A stretch of DNA of 64,000 nucleotides from Aliidiomarina sp. (GCF_022565475.1 NZ_JAIUMR010000008.1:1-64000), one strand, 5' to 3'. Counted from the first letter of the stretch, positions 29,901 to 38,797 are shown. The notes: generated by a model not told the origin, from the sequence alone. Program-made: numbers and translations.

Positions 29901-30081
29901 ACTGACCATCGGGACTAATGTTGACACTCATCCAAGTGCCTTCAGTAGCCTGGATTTGTACGGTTTTAAACTCGCCCTGAGGTTCGCTAACGGACCATTT
30001 CTCAGATGCTACGGCCGTGCCAGTCACAATAAGTGACGCGGCTAAGCCGAGAGCAGGGATGATCTTCTTTAAGGTAAACAT
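26905..30081 (-). CDS. Exported TolB-like beta-propeller / amidohydrolase fusion
   Basis: This 1058-residue protein has a signal peptide (about 1-25, cleavage near AVA-S) and many WD40-like/TolB repeats between about 45 and 640, with recurring SPDGQYI, FSPDGKYVYY and SRDGRYLVY units. A metal-dependent amidohydrolase follows with GLIDTHAHG near residue 708, later His and Asp ligands, and GKLADLAIIDGD at the end. Such fusions are found in marine gammaproteobacteria and are thought to hydrolyse peptides or cyclic amides in the periplasm. The substrate is not known. The gene stands alone between terminators, beside a GntP-type permease. Confidence 0.85.
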   Translation of the reverse strand: MFTLKKIIPALGLAASLIVTGTAVASEKWSVSEPQGEFKTVQIQATEGTWMSVNISPDGQYIIFDMLGDIYRMPAGGGQAELLRGGIAWHMQPTYSPDGQYIAYTSDEGGGDNIWVMKADGSEAWQVTNENFRLLNSPAWSPDGEFLVARKHFTARRSLGAGEIWMYHKSGGQGVMLTARPNDQKDLGEPAFSPDGKYVYYSQDDTPGQTFHYNKDSVAGIYSIKRYELATGEIETIISGAGGAIRPTPSPDGKYLAFVSRDDFQSKLYLYDLETGERREVYGNLSRDMQETWAIHGVYPHMNWTDDSNHIVFYADGGVHKLDVNSGQVANISFEVQTEKQVQQAVRFRQHIEADEFDVRMLRHTAISPDANRAIYEALGYLYVRDLNGGSAERLTSQNERFEQFPAFSRDGRYLVYTTWHDQEQGQIILRDLRNNRERVLPTGPGKFVEPVFAPDGQSIVYRKVSGGYLTDPKHGLGSGLYHLALDAEEPRRFSRAGSNPQFGAQNDRVYVNGFGAGGPELRSIDIATGESRTLYRSGHATEYKVSPDGKYLAFAERFRVYVTPFVERGQPISIGPSDRQFPVQQISKRAGDNINWTADSSSLFWTLGPELYTANLNGMFSIQGNEDKQLVADGMNIGFSQPVHVPDQTIAFVGAKVVTMNGDEVIENGAVVVTGNKITAVGARDSVDIPRGAEVIDVSGKTIIPGLIDTHAHGAQGENQIIPQQNWMLYAGLTFGVTTIHDPSNNTSQIFAASEKQKAGVIVGPRIFSTGTILYGANSPGATAHVDSLDDALFHLERMKKVGAFSVKSYNQPRRDQRQQIIQAARELEMMVMPEGGSLHQHNLSMIADGHTVIEHAIPLEVMHDDVLQFWQQTETGYTPTLGVAYGGIWGENYWYAHTDVFNHPRLSKYVPERVLRPRSMRREIAPSHHYNHINVAAGAKQLQDRGVLVTAGAHGQREGLAQHWEIWMMEQGGMTAHQALRTATYDAAKTLGMEHAIGSIQPGKLADLAIIDGDVLRDLRSSDRVTHTMVNGRLFDAESMNELGRHARERKPFYFE

Positions 30082-30215
30082 GAATCTTCCTCTGTTGTGA
30101 TGCTCTTTCGTTTGTAGCGAGCTTCGCGGCTAATGTCCACCGGTTCGCGATTAAGCTCGCTTCTCTTGCGATGTATCGGTCATTTTTCATGTGCTAGCCA
30201 ACTTGTACTAGCCAA

Positions 30216-31577
30216 TCAATGCAGTGCCATCGCCAGCCCAACCACGATCAACGCCGCCAACATGGGCACTAATACTGTGACAACAAATATGTCGCGATAG
30301 GCTTCTTTGTGGCTTAAGCCCATCAAAGTAAACAAAGCGATGACCGCGCCTGAATGCGGCAAGGAATCAAGGCCACCGGCAGCGAGATTTGCAATCCGGT
30401 GCAGCAGCTCTGGCGACACACCACTTTCCAAGTACGCCGGCGCTAAGCTCGACATAAAGATCTGCAGGCCACCGGACGCCGACGCGGTAATCCCAGAAAT
30501 CAGGTTTGCGGAAATGAACACCGACAACAAATCCGGCAGCTGCAAGCCCAGTAACCACGCTGCAAAGGCATGAAAGCCCGGGGTTTGAATGACGACACCA
30601 CCGAAACCAATCACCGCAGCGGTGTTAATCAACGGCAATAAGGCATCGTCGGCACCTTGCCCTGCGGTTTTGACAAAGTTTGCTCGCACTGGAGGAAACA
30701 GCACATAACACAAGGCAGAGCCACTTAATAAGGCAAAGCTGGCCCAAAGAATCGGCTGTGTTAAGGCAAAACTAATCCAGTCGGCACTAACGCCGGAGAG
30801 CATTAAAAGACGCGGCAAGACAATCAAGAAGAGGACGGCAAGTATCGGTGCAATTGAGCGCGCTAGGCCGGGCAATCGCGCGTCACCTTGCGGTGCTAAT
30901 GCAGCCATTTGCTCGTCTTTGGGCGTAGCTTGATAGCCTTCGCCGTTGCTAATGGCGGTGCGCCATTGCTTCTCGAGGTACCACATACCGAACCCGGCCA
31001 TTAAAATCCCCGCAAGAACCCCGTACCAGCCACCGGCAAAAAGATCCGTACCAAGCGAGTTGGCAGCAATAACGTTGTGAATCGAGGGTGTGCCCGGCAA
31101 TGCGGTCATGGTAAAGGTGCCGGCACCCAGCGCAATCGCTGCGGCATAGAGGCGACGCGGGATATTGGCTTCTTTCATTAACGTGACGCCAATTGGATAC
31201 ATGGTAAAAATGACGACAAACACAACGACGCCACCATAGGTGAGTAAAGCGCAAACTAGCATGGCAATGAGCAAGGCTCGCGGTGCTCCGAGCCAACGGG
31301 TAATGGCCATAGCCACCCCTTGCGCCGCATGACTTGCGGCCATAATGCGACCGAACAGTGCGCCACACAAAAACAGCAAAAGGAAGTTGCCGGCAAAACT
31401 AAACGCGCCGGACGCGCCGAAGGGGAAATGCTGCAAAAAGACTTCTTGCAGTGCCATCCCATTGGTTAAACCAATAACCAAAATCGAGAAAAGGACGGCC
31501 AGTAGGATATTGACGCCGCGCAGCGCCAAAACAATCAGTAAAACCAGTCCCGCTAGTAAACCCAGATGACCAAGCAT
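30216..31577 (-). CDS. GntP-family permease
   Basis: This 453-residue membrane protein has about 12-14 hydrophobic segments. The GntP (gluconate:H+ symporter) fold is suggested by the N-terminal LLVLIVLALRGVN-type helix, the GGVVVFVVIFTMYPIG segment, TALPGTPSIHNVI and the C-terminal LPHSGAVIALFTLMGLSHKEAY. Family members carry gluconate, hydroxybutyrate or other carboxylates, and the substrate here is not predictable. A GGGAG ribosome site supports the start. It lies 72 bp after the UMF1 transporter and 134 bp before the propeller amidohydrolase, in the same direction. Confidence 0.8.
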   Translation of the reverse strand: MLGHLGLLAGLVLLIVLALRGVNILLAVLFSILVIGLTNGMALQEVFLQHFPFGASGAFSFAGNFLLLFLCGALFGRIMAASHAAQGVAMAITRWLGAPRALLIAMLVCALLTYGGVVVFVVIFTMYPIGVTLMKEANIPRRLYAAAIALGAGTFTMTALPGTPSIHNVIAANSLGTDLFAGGWYGVLAGILMAGFGMWYLEKQWRTAISNGEGYQATPKDEQMAALAPQGDARLPGLARSIAPILAVLFLIVLPRLLMLSGVSADWISFALTQPILWASFALLSGSALCYVLFPPVRANFVKTAGQGADDALLPLINTAAVIGFGGVVIQTPGFHAFAAWLLGLQLPDLLSVFISANLISGITASASGGLQIFMSSLAPAYLESGVSPELLHRIANLAAGGLDSLPHSGAVIALFTLMGLSHKEAYRDIFVVTVLVPMLAALIVVGLAMALH

Positions 31578-31649
31578 GTATGTGCTCCCGCTGTTATTTT
31601 CATTATCTGTTCATGAAAGTAGCAAAGAAGCACTGAAAAAAGCTAGTGT

Positions 31650-32975
31650 TTAGGGCACCTCGGTTTCACGCGCTTGACGGCTGGCTTGGGAAAGTCCATG
31701 GACTCGGGCAAGCAACACTGCACCAATCACAAAGAAGCTAATCACTAACAGTAAGGCGTTTTGGCGCGAGAATAAATCAGCAACAATGCCGAAGGTGGCC
31801 GCCAACAGCATAGCTAAACGATTGAACATGCCCCACAAGCCAAAGGCACTGCCGTCGCGCCTTGGGCCTGCTAACAGTGCCACTAACGAGCGCGACGAAG
31901 CCTGTATCGAACCAATCCCCGTACCCGCCAGTAACGCGATAATTAAAAACACATCGCGCACTGACCAATTGATCGCAGCAGCCAGACCATGAATACCGTA
32001 CATGCCGCTAATCGCAATAATCCACAAGGCGATGACCACAAACAAAACTTTGCGCGCACCGATATAACGTTCAATCACACCGAAGGCAATCGCGCCGAAC
32101 AATGCACTAAACTGCGTCGCTAAAAACACCGCCACCAGATCTTGCTGACTTAAACCAAGTTCGCCAGTACTGTAGATACCGATGAATTTAACCACCACTT
32201 GGACGCCTGCCATGTAAAACAAAAACGCCCAGAAAAACTTAAACAATAACGGCTGTAGTTTCTGTTGTTCGGCAAGATTGAGGGTACGTAGCCACTGCCT
32301 CCAACTACCAGACTCCTTAACTAACTTAGGTTTTGGCGTCGGTAAACGCTCACGAACCAAAACAAATGTCGGAATCGCGACAATGACAAAGTAAATTGAA
32401 ATGGCAATCATCGCCCACTGATGCTGGCTAATGTATTGCTCCGTGGCGGTATCGGGATCGGCGCGAATGATCATCAAGCTGACCATCACCATACTGACGA
32501 AGCCACCGATGTAGCCCAGCCCCCACCCGAGTCCGGAGACGAGTCCCATATTTTTGCGAGTCGCCAGCTGCGGCAAGAACGCTGACATGATTGCTTCACC
32601 GAGCATCCACGCAGTATTCGTAATCAGAATAATCGCGATGCCCCACCAAATATCGCCGGGTCCGACCCAGTAGAGGGTACAGGTGAAGCTCGCGCAAACC
32701 GCCGTGCTCCAGGCAAGGAGGCGTTTTTTCGAAACGCCTTGATCGATCCAATAGCCGACAATGGGCGATAGCACCATAGCCAGCAAAGTCGAGCCAATAA
32801 TCGCAATCGACCAATAGGCATCACGCCAAACACTATCGGCCGGCACGATGTAAGCGACAAAAAATGCCGAGTAAACAAACGAAATAACAATCGTGGTGTA
32901 GGCTTGATTGGCGATGTCGTACATCGCCCAGCCAAAGATCTCCCGTTTGCGGGCATTTCTCTGTAATTCAGCCAC
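31650..32975 (-). CDS. MFS transporter, UMF1/Atg22 type
   Basis: This 441-residue transporter has about 12 membrane segments. The UMF1 family is shown by the N-terminal FGWAMYDIANQAYTTIVIS motif, PIVGYWIDQGVSKK in the first cytoplasmic loop and GSIQASSRSLVALLAGPRRDGSAFG in the second half. Fungal Atg22 exports amino acids from the vacuole. The bacterial substrate is not established, and amino acid or peptide efflux would be a guess. The GTG start overlaps the stop of the upstream gene by one base (TAGTG), indicating coupled translation. Confidence 0.85.
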   Translation of the reverse strand: MAELQRNARKREIFGWAMYDIANQAYTTIVISFVYSAFFVAYIVPADSVWRDAYWSIAIIGSTLLAMVLSPIVGYWIDQGVSKKRLLAWSTAVCASFTCTLYWVGPGDIWWGIAIILITNTAWMLGEAIMSAFLPQLATRKNMGLVSGLGWGLGYIGGFVSMVMVSLMIIRADPDTATEQYISQHQWAMIAISIYFVIVAIPTFVLVRERLPTPKPKLVKESGSWRQWLRTLNLAEQQKLQPLLFKFFWAFLFYMAGVQVVVKFIGIYSTGELGLSQQDLVAVFLATQFSALFGAIAFGVIERYIGARKVLFVVIALWIIAISGMYGIHGLAAAINWSVRDVFLIIALLAGTGIGSIQASSRSLVALLAGPRRDGSAFGLWGMFNRLAMLLAATFGIVADLFSRQNALLLVISFFVIGAVLLARVHGLSQASRQARETEVP

Positions 32976-34327
32976 TAGTCAATTGCCTCTGTTTCAACGA
33001 TACCATTGCGGTTAAGAACAACTTTCCAGCGCTGAATATCTTCCCGATCACTCCAACGTTCGCGAATGACCAAATTCAACACCGAACGCTTCTCGACAAT
33101 ATCTTTCACCACTTCATTACCGTCTTGGCGATAAATCGGATAGGTGCTCTGTTCTAACAAAGGCGAAAGCACTTCCAAGTCAAGAATGACGGTTTCACGC
33201 GTGGTTGCATAGCCACTCAAAAATCGCGACGTCAGCATTTTCGACCAACTGCGGTAATGGAGAATCGTTTCCCCGCGCTGCGGCGTATTCGCCTTGCGAG
33301 CTTTCTGAATGGTATCGGGCAAGTCCGCGAACTGCTTAAAGTCAATCCATTCGAGCGATTTACCCACCATACTCTCGTTGTTCGGATCTATATACTGGTG
33401 CCGCCATTTCGGTCGGCCTTTGCGCAGCCAGAGCCAGAGCTTTTGGCGAATATCGTCTTTGAATACTTCCCGCACCGCATACAACAGCGCCACCGCACCA
33501 ATGAATACCGCCGTAATATCGCCGAGGGTGTCACGGGCGCGCAACACAGCAAACGACACCGCGGTCATGACAACCGCTGCCACACCCGCTTTAACAAAGC
33601 GTTCCTCGATGTTACCGAGTTCTTGACCAACCCGGCGCAAAGTCACCGGAAACTCAATTAAACGCCTTAACAAACGCATTTTGTTCGACATCCGCGTGCT
33701 GTCTGCGTTAACTCGCTCCGAGTTATATTCGTGTTCAACGCGATACTTCGCTTCGCGTCGGGCAACGCGTAACAACACTTCGCGAATATCCTGTTCGTCC
33801 GCCGCAAATTCGAGCTCAGCCGCCAAACGAAGGAACTGTTGCTCGGAAAACCACGACAAATAATTATCAATATTGGTGTAGTAGCGGCGCATGGCATCGT
33901 CTTTGGGCGAGCCACGACGCAGTCGACGAATAATGGTGGCGCTTAAATCGAGCAGTTCCGCTAATGCCTCACGCATGTTCTCAGGGCGCTCACGCAAAAT
34001 ACGTCCGACTTCCTGTTCCATCGCTGTCACATACTGAAACGCGTACAAACTCAGGCTCAAACGATATTCCGAAGTCGGCCGATCTTGCTGTTTTGCAATG
34101 CGCTGGACCAGACGACTGCGCACCAAGGGCTCGAGTTGCACTTGGCTGTGATACGTACGGTTGACATGAAACGCTTGATGATAAAAAGCGCGCTCGGAAA
34201 TAAGTTCCGGCGTCAGACTTAGTTCGCCTGGAATAAACAAACACAAATCAAGCTCATGCTCGGGATAGTCACCCAAGTCACGCACGATCCGCAGGCTAAA
34301 CGCTTCATTACTGTCAACAGTAACCAA
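32975..34327 (-). CDS. Uncharacterised membrane-anchored protein
   Basis: I do not recognise this 450-residue protein. The first 245 residues are soluble, helical and rich in Arg/Glu. Two adjacent membrane segments (about 245-262 and 270-286) form a hairpin. The C-terminal 160 residues are soluble again, and both soluble parts are probably cytoplasmic. No catalytic motif is evident. The start is TTG with a GGAG site upstream. It lies 15 bp after the VC0807-like gene and overlaps the UMF1 transporter, so the three form one operon. A role tied to the transporter is inference. Confidence 0.7.
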   Translation of the reverse strand: MVTVDSNEAFSLRIVRDLGDYPEHELDLCLFIPGELSLTPELISERAFYHQAFHVNRTYHSQVQLEPLVRSRLVQRIAKQQDRPTSEYRLSLSLYAFQYVTAMEQEVGRILRERPENMREALAELLDLSATIIRRLRRGSPKDDAMRRYYTNIDNYLSWFSEQQFLRLAAELEFAADEQDIREVLLRVARREAKYRVEHEYNSERVNADSTRMSNKMRLLRRLIEFPVTLRRVGQELGNIEERFVKAGVAAVVMTAVSFAVLRARDTLGDITAVFIGAVALLYAVREVFKDDIRQKLWLWLRKGRPKWRHQYIDPNNESMVGKSLEWIDFKQFADLPDTIQKARKANTPQRGETILHYRSWSKMLTSRFLSGYATTRETVILDLEVLSPLLEQSTYPIYRQDGNEVVKDIVEKRSVLNLVIRERWSDREDIQRWKVVLNRNGIVETEAID

Positions 34328-34342
34328 TTTAGCGGTAACTCC

Positions 34343-35077
34343 TTACTTCTTTTGATCGACGAGAAAGGCTTCGACAGACTCGCCCGCTAATGCACTTATT
34401 CTAGCGAATAAATAGAAAATCGCACCGAAAAGCACCAACATGGTGGGAAGCACAATAACCGGAAAACTCAACGCCGTCATTTGCGCAATTTCACTATTAA
34501 ACGCTTCACTCCCAGCGGGGCTGACCACAATTTTTCGCGCGAGCACGAAATTCAACACGGCAGAAAGGAAAAATGCGCCAGCCACACCATTGCCGGCATT
34601 ATTCACCACTCGCCGAAACGCAGCCACGTTGTTGCGCGCTTGCAATGCGGCATTGAGTTTATTGGCATCAATCATCTTCGGGTTCAGCAGCATTTTCTCG
34701 ACAATCGGAAAGCGTGTGTAACGGCTAAACCACACGGCAAGGCCAATAATGCCCGGCACGGCCGCTTCTTTAATGGCGATGTATTTCGGATCTAACTCAA
34801 GCAAACCAATACCACCGGTGAGTAACACACTGATTAGGCCGAGAATTGAAAAACCGTTGATTTTTCGACGCTTCCATAACTCCCAAGTACCGAAACCGAG
34901 TGGAAAGGCGAGCGCGACCACGAGCGCAGTTGCAGGGCCAAGTCGCTCTGGGCTACTCAGCTGCATCAGAATGATCACCGGCAACACAATATTAAATAGA
35001 ATATTCACCATCAAGCTTGGCTCTTTATCATGCTGCTCTGCGGGTGACGACGTAAGTGGCTTTTGCGGTTGATTCAT
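34343..35077 (-). CDS. VC0807-like membrane protein
   Basis: This 244-residue protein has about five or six membrane segments. It resembles proteins annotated as VC0807 family: a NILFNIVLPVIILMQLSSPERLGP start, ALAFPLGFGTWELWKRRKIN and ISVLLTGGIGLLELDPKYIAIKEA. The function is unknown. It is the first gene of the three-gene leftward cluster with the 450-residue protein and the UMF1 transporter, and it is divergent from the M28 peptidase gene. Confidence 0.65.
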   Translation of the reverse strand: MNQPQKPLTSSPAEQHDKEPSLMVNILFNIVLPVIILMQLSSPERLGPATALVVALAFPLGFGTWELWKRRKINGFSILGLISVLLTGGIGLLELDPKYIAIKEAAVPGIIGLAVWFSRYTRFPIVEKMLLNPKMIDANKLNAALQARNNVAAFRRVVNNAGNGVAGAFFLSAVLNFVLARKIVVSPAGSEAFNSEIAQMTALSFPVIVLPTMLVLFGAIFYLFARISALAGESVEAFLVDQKK

Positions 35078-35263
35078 AATGACCTATTCATCGAGAGTAT
35101 GGAGACGCACTTATAGTATGTGAAAATCAGTCATTTTGCAGCTGCAATTGGCGGTGTCAGCGATGCTGCTCGGCTGAAACTCGACAGAACAAGAAAGATT
35201 CCGCTAGAATGCGGAAGCAAAAATTTTAATCGCCTGCAGCGACCTCACTTTAATGGAGCCATC

Positions 35264-36283
35264 ATGGGCCTGATGACAAAACAGCACGTAAAACGTTTTT
35301 GGCCGCTTGGCCTGCTCATTCTTATTCTGATTCTTGCCTGGTGGCCCGGCAAACCGATTTACCTCCATGTTGCGACGCAAATCGAAGCCGAGCGGATTGC
35401 TGCTATTACGCCCGACCAAGGTGCCGCACAAACGCCTGAGCGCTTGAGTATCGACCGCATGATGACCGACCTCCATTGGTTAGCCCATGAAGATCGTGCC
35501 GGTCGCTTTCCCGGTACCGAAGGTGGCTTAGCCGCCCGCCAATACATTGTCGACCGCTTCGCTGAACTTGGGTTAATTCCAGCGGGCAGCGACGGCTACC
35601 TGCACGCCTTTGACCACCCCGGCGTGGAAGACGCCGCCAACGTGCTCGGCACCATTATTGGTAGCAACCCTGAGCTACCGAAGATTGTCATCACGGCTCA
35701 TTACGACCACCTCGGTGTGCGTGGTGACCGTATTTTTTACGGTTCTGATGACAACGCATCAGGCACCGCCGCGTTGCTCGAAATCGCTCGCTACTTCAGC
35801 GAAAACCAACCGACGCACACCTTATTATTTGCCGCTGTCGACAGCGAAGAACATGGTTTACTCGGCGCCCGTGCGCTCTTCCGCACCGGGCATTTGAATC
35901 CAGACGACATCGCCTTTAACGTCAACATGGACATGCTGAGCCGAGACACCGATGCGTTGCTCTTTGCGGTTGGCACTTATCATCACCCTTGGTTACGCGG
36001 ACTCGTACAACGGGTACAGCGCGAGAGTGGCGCACGCATTGTCATGGCTCATGACCGGCCGTGGTGGCGCGCAGGTCGCACCGATGACTGGACATTAAGC
36101 TCAGACCATGGCGCGTTCCATGAAGTCGGCATTCCGTTTATCTACTTCGGTGTAGCGGATCATCCTGACTATCACTCACCACGCGATACGTCAGACCGTG
36201 CTGACGTTGATTTTTTCCGGATTACCGCAGAAACGTCACTGAGCTTTATCAAGCTGATTGACCAAGTGCTGGCGGAAAAATAA
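35264..36283 (+). CDS. Membrane-anchored M28 family metallopeptidase
   Basis: This zinc aminopeptidase-type protein of about 339 residues has an uncleaved N-terminal anchor (residues 11-28). The di-zinc motifs are present: TAHYDHLG, SDDNASG, VDSEEHGLLG with the catalytic Glu, NMDMLS, and the final H in DHPDYHSPRD. An extended frame begins at a GTG (35120), but the GGAG site 6 nt before the ATG at 35264 and the membrane anchor just after it support the shorter form. It probably trims peptides in the periplasm, in line with the other exported hydrolases nearby. Confidence 0.88.
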   Translation: MGLMTKQHVKRFWPLGLLILILILAWWPGKPIYLHVATQIEAERIAAITPDQGAAQTPERLSIDRMMTDLHWLAHEDRAGRFPGTEGGLAARQYIVDRFAELGLIPAGSDGYLHAFDHPGVEDAANVLGTIIGSNPELPKIVITAHYDHLGVRGDRIFYGSDDNASGTAALLEIARYFSENQPTHTLLFAAVDSEEHGLLGARALFRTGHLNPDDIAFNVNMDMLSRDTDALLFAVGTYHHPWLRGLVQRVQRESGARIVMAHDRPWWRAGRTDDWTLSSDHGAFHEVGIPFIYFGVADHPDYHSPRDTSDRADVDFFRITAETSLSFIKLIDQVLAEK

Positions 36284-36367
36284 CCAGTCATGTTACAGTA
36301 AAGAAAGCGACACATTGATGCATTGCAGGCTATACTGCGCGGATAACAATAAACGAAGACATGATTC

Positions 36368-37732
36368 ATGAGCAAAATGACGTTTAGCCAAATTCTGATC
36401 AGCGCGACCGCTGCTTTATGTAGCTTTGCGATTGCAGCGTCAGCGCAATCGGCGAGTACCGCACAAAAATCAGACACACATACAGTCATCCGCTCCTTGC
36501 TCGAGCGTCAGCAGCAAGACGTGTCATTGTTTCCGCAGTTTCAAGAGCGCTTTCAACACTTATTAGCCGCGGACAACGTACCTGGCGGAATATACGCCAT
36601 CGTTCATCGCGACCGCATCGTCGAAGTACAACCATTTGGCGTTCGCGCAGCAGGTAGCTCGGAGCCTGTCGACGGCAATACCGTTTTCCGTATCGCTTCC
36701 GTTTCGAAAACCTTCGCCGGCACATTAACTTCGTTGCTCGCGCAACAAGGCATTGTTGATTTGCAGGCGCCCGTACTCAATTATGTACCGGACTTAAGCT
36801 TCAAAAACCCAGAGTTCAACCGCTCGCTTCGCGTTGAGCACCTTGTCGCCCAGAGCACTGGAGTTATCCCGAATGCCTACGACAACCTGATAGAAGCGAA
36901 CATGGAGCGACAGCAGATTCTGCCCCACTTCAAACGCATTAACCCAATGTGTACGCCAGGCGCGTGTTATGGCTACCAGAACGTTCTATTTAGCCTCATC
37001 GAAGACGTGGTTGAAGAGCGCACCGGCAAATCCTACACCCAACTGGTTGAAGAGAACTTATTTGCACCACTTAATATGCAACATGCCTCGTTTGGACTCG
37101 ACGCCTATCTCGCGAGTACAAATAAAGCAGCCCCGCACATTCGCGGCCGCAATGGTTGGTTCTCACGCGAAGTGGGTCCTCACTATTACCGCTATGCCGC
37201 AGCTGCCGGCGTCAATGCGAGTGCCACCGACTTAGCGCAGTGGCTTATCGCGCAAATGGGTTATGCCCCAGACGTGCTGCCAACCGAAGCTATTTTAGCC
37301 TCACGGGAAAAGCGCATTCGCACCACGCGTGACCTCCGCCGTCGTAGCTGGCGACCGTTTCTGAATGATGCACACTATGGTTTAGGTTGGCGAGTCTATG
37401 AATTCCTTGAACACGAGCTGGTCTATCACGGTGGATGGGTGCAAGGCTTCCGCGCCGAGATTGCTTATTCACCCGACTATGAAATAGGCCTCGTAGTACT
37501 GATGAACGCAGAGTCATCGGTAATGAATGAAATTGCCCCAATGTTCTGGAGCCATGTCATCCCACTGATGCAAGAAGAACAGTGGGTGCCTTACCGTTAT
37601 GCGAATAACATCCGCTTGAGCGAACCCAAGCATTTCGACACACTTGATCGTGCGACGGCAGAAACCCCACAACGAAAACCGCTTCCATTTGGAGAGCCCC
37701 AGTTAATTCCGAGTGGCGTGCTGACGCCTTAA
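36368..37732 (+). CDS. Exported serine hydrolase, class C beta-lactamase/DD-peptidase fold
   Basis: This 454-residue protein has a signal peptide (about 1-27, ASA-Q). The penicillin-binding fold is shown by SxxK (SVSK, near 111), the YxN motif (YQN, near 201) and HGGW (near 355) in the place of KTG. These proteins (Pfam Beta-lactamase, EstB/AmpH-like) act as esterases, D-amino peptidases or transpeptidase relatives. The sequence is not close to a clinical AmpC, so resistance should not be assumed. It lies 84 bp after the M28 peptidase gene in the same direction. Confidence 0.82.
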   Translation: MSKMTFSQILISATAALCSFAIAASAQSASTAQKSDTHTVIRSLLERQQQDVSLFPQFQERFQHLLAADNVPGGIYAIVHRDRIVEVQPFGVRAAGSSEPVDGNTVFRIASVSKTFAGTLTSLLAQQGIVDLQAPVLNYVPDLSFKNPEFNRSLRVEHLVAQSTGVIPNAYDNLIEANMERQQILPHFKRINPMCTPGACYGYQNVLFSLIEDVVEERTGKSYTQLVEENLFAPLNMQHASFGLDAYLASTNKAAPHIRGRNGWFSREVGPHYYRYAAAAGVNASATDLAQWLIAQMGYAPDVLPTEAILASREKRIRTTRDLRRRSWRPFLNDAHYGLGWRVYEFLEHELVYHGGWVQGFRAEIAYSPDYEIGLVVLMNAESSVMNEIAPMFWSHVIPLMQEEQWVPYRYANNIRLSEPKHFDTLDRATAETPQRKPLPFGEPQLIPSGVLTP

Positions 37733-37765
37733 TTAGCTTTTGGCTTGTGAAAACGAGTTAGGAAC

Positions 37766-38197
37766 TTAACCGAAGTATAGCTCACGATATCTACTCAGCA
37801 CGATAAACATCCAAACCTTCACCATCAAAGCACTCCCTAAGATGAGTAAAGTGACGGCTTTCGTTTGGTAGAAAACAACAAAATCAGCCCCCGAATCAGT
37901 CACAGCGTTGACCATGAGCACCACATTAAAAAACACAAACAGCACAAGGATTACTTTTGCCAAAAAATACAAAATACGCTGAAAAAACAGAATGCCAAGG
38001 CCAACAGGAATCAGAATTAACTCAATAAATAGGTTGAAGTCTATTGTCAAAACACCTGTCGCAACAAATTGCTGACCTTTGTCAACTAAACCGAAAAGTC
38101 CAAAAACTAAAAAAATCGCTGCGACCAACTTCAATGCGAATGGACGTCTTTTCGTCGTTGTTGTCGAAACTCCATTTTGCCGACTGTTTTCGTTCAT
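37766..38197 (-). CDS. Small hypothetical membrane protein
   Basis: This 143-residue protein has four hydrophobic segments (about 24-42, 50-72, 77-100, 108-135) and a polar N-terminus. I do not recognise it. A good AAGGAAC ribosome site supports the start. It is convergent with the serine hydrolase gene. No partner gene is coupled to it, and the flanking bases show no cassette-type repeat. Confidence 0.6.
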   Translation of the reverse strand: MNENSRQNGVSTTTTKRRPFALKLVAAIFLVFGLFGLVDKGQQFVATGVLTIDFNLFIELILIPVGLGILFFQRILYFLAKVILVLFVFFNVVLMVNAVTDSGADFVVFYQTKAVTLLILGSALMVKVWMFIVLSRYRELYFG

Positions 38198-38368
38198 TTT
38201 TATGTTCCTTATAAATAGTTCTTCTGACTAGTGAATGCTCATGACTGAGGTGGAATCAGATTCACACCGGAGTATCTCGGAAACAAGTCTAAATAGGCGA
38301 TAAGGTACCCATATTCTCTACTCGTAAGTCGCCCGCGTTTATGTTCCTGTGACACTGTGCGCCTCGCT

Positions 38369-38743
38369 TCACGTGCGACTGGATGATCTTAAGATTTTAT
38401 CCATCTTGCGTCCCTTAGCGAGCTCGTCAACTAATTTGTCTAGGTATCTGACTTGTTTGGTTAAAGGCGTTTCGATTTCTTCAATCCGGTAGCCACACAT
38501 CAAACCGGTAATCAGATGGGCATTTGGATTCAGCGTTGCTTGTGCAAAGAATTGCTCAAAGGTGACCGGAGTCTCAATGTAATACTGCAATTCCGTCCCT
38601 TCGAAGCCCGTCAGCCATGTAATGACTTGATGCAGCTCGTCCACAGTGCGTCCCTTGCGCTCGATTTTCGTCACATAATGCGGATAGACCGAGGAGAACG
38701 TCATATTCGCCATTCGTGCGTCGTGCTCTTTGGTAGTTGTCAT
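38369..38743 (-). CDS. DUF2200 family protein
   Basis: This 124-residue protein is of the DUF2200 family, recognised by the run NMTFSSVYPHYVTKIERKGR, then TFEQFFAQATLNPNAHLITG and the C-terminal VRYLDKLVDELAKGRKMDKILR. The function is not established. It is soluble, with no signal peptide. An AAGGAG ribosome site precedes the ATG. The upstream bases hold a short tandem repeat. Confidence 0.85.
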   Translation of the reverse strand: MTTTKEHDARMANMTFSSVYPHYVTKIERKGRTVDELHQVITWLTGFEGTELQYYIETPVTFEQFFAQATLNPNAHLITGLMCGYRIEEIETPLTKQVRYLDKLVDELAKGRKMDKILRSSSRT

Positions 38744-38753
38744 GGGAAGCTCC

Positions 38754-38797
38754 TTACTGGCTTATTACTGGCTTATTACTGGCTTTTTTCTGGCTTA
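38754..38797. repeat. 11-bp tandem repeat upstream of the DUF2200 gene
   Basis: The unit TTACTGGCTTA occurs at 38754, 38765 and 38776 (last base changed), with a fourth diverged copy near 38788. It begins 10 bp upstream of the DUF2200 start and could alter promoter spacing if its copy number changes. Confidence 0.8.

Noticed and set aside
36368..37732. AmpC-type resistance gene
   Set aside because: The protein has the fold but carries HGGW in place of KTG and differs in length. A general serine hydrolase is safer.
38754..38797. CRISPR-like repeat
   Set aside because: The units are 11 bp and contiguous without spacers, so it is a minisatellite. No CRISPR array or cas gene is present in the window.
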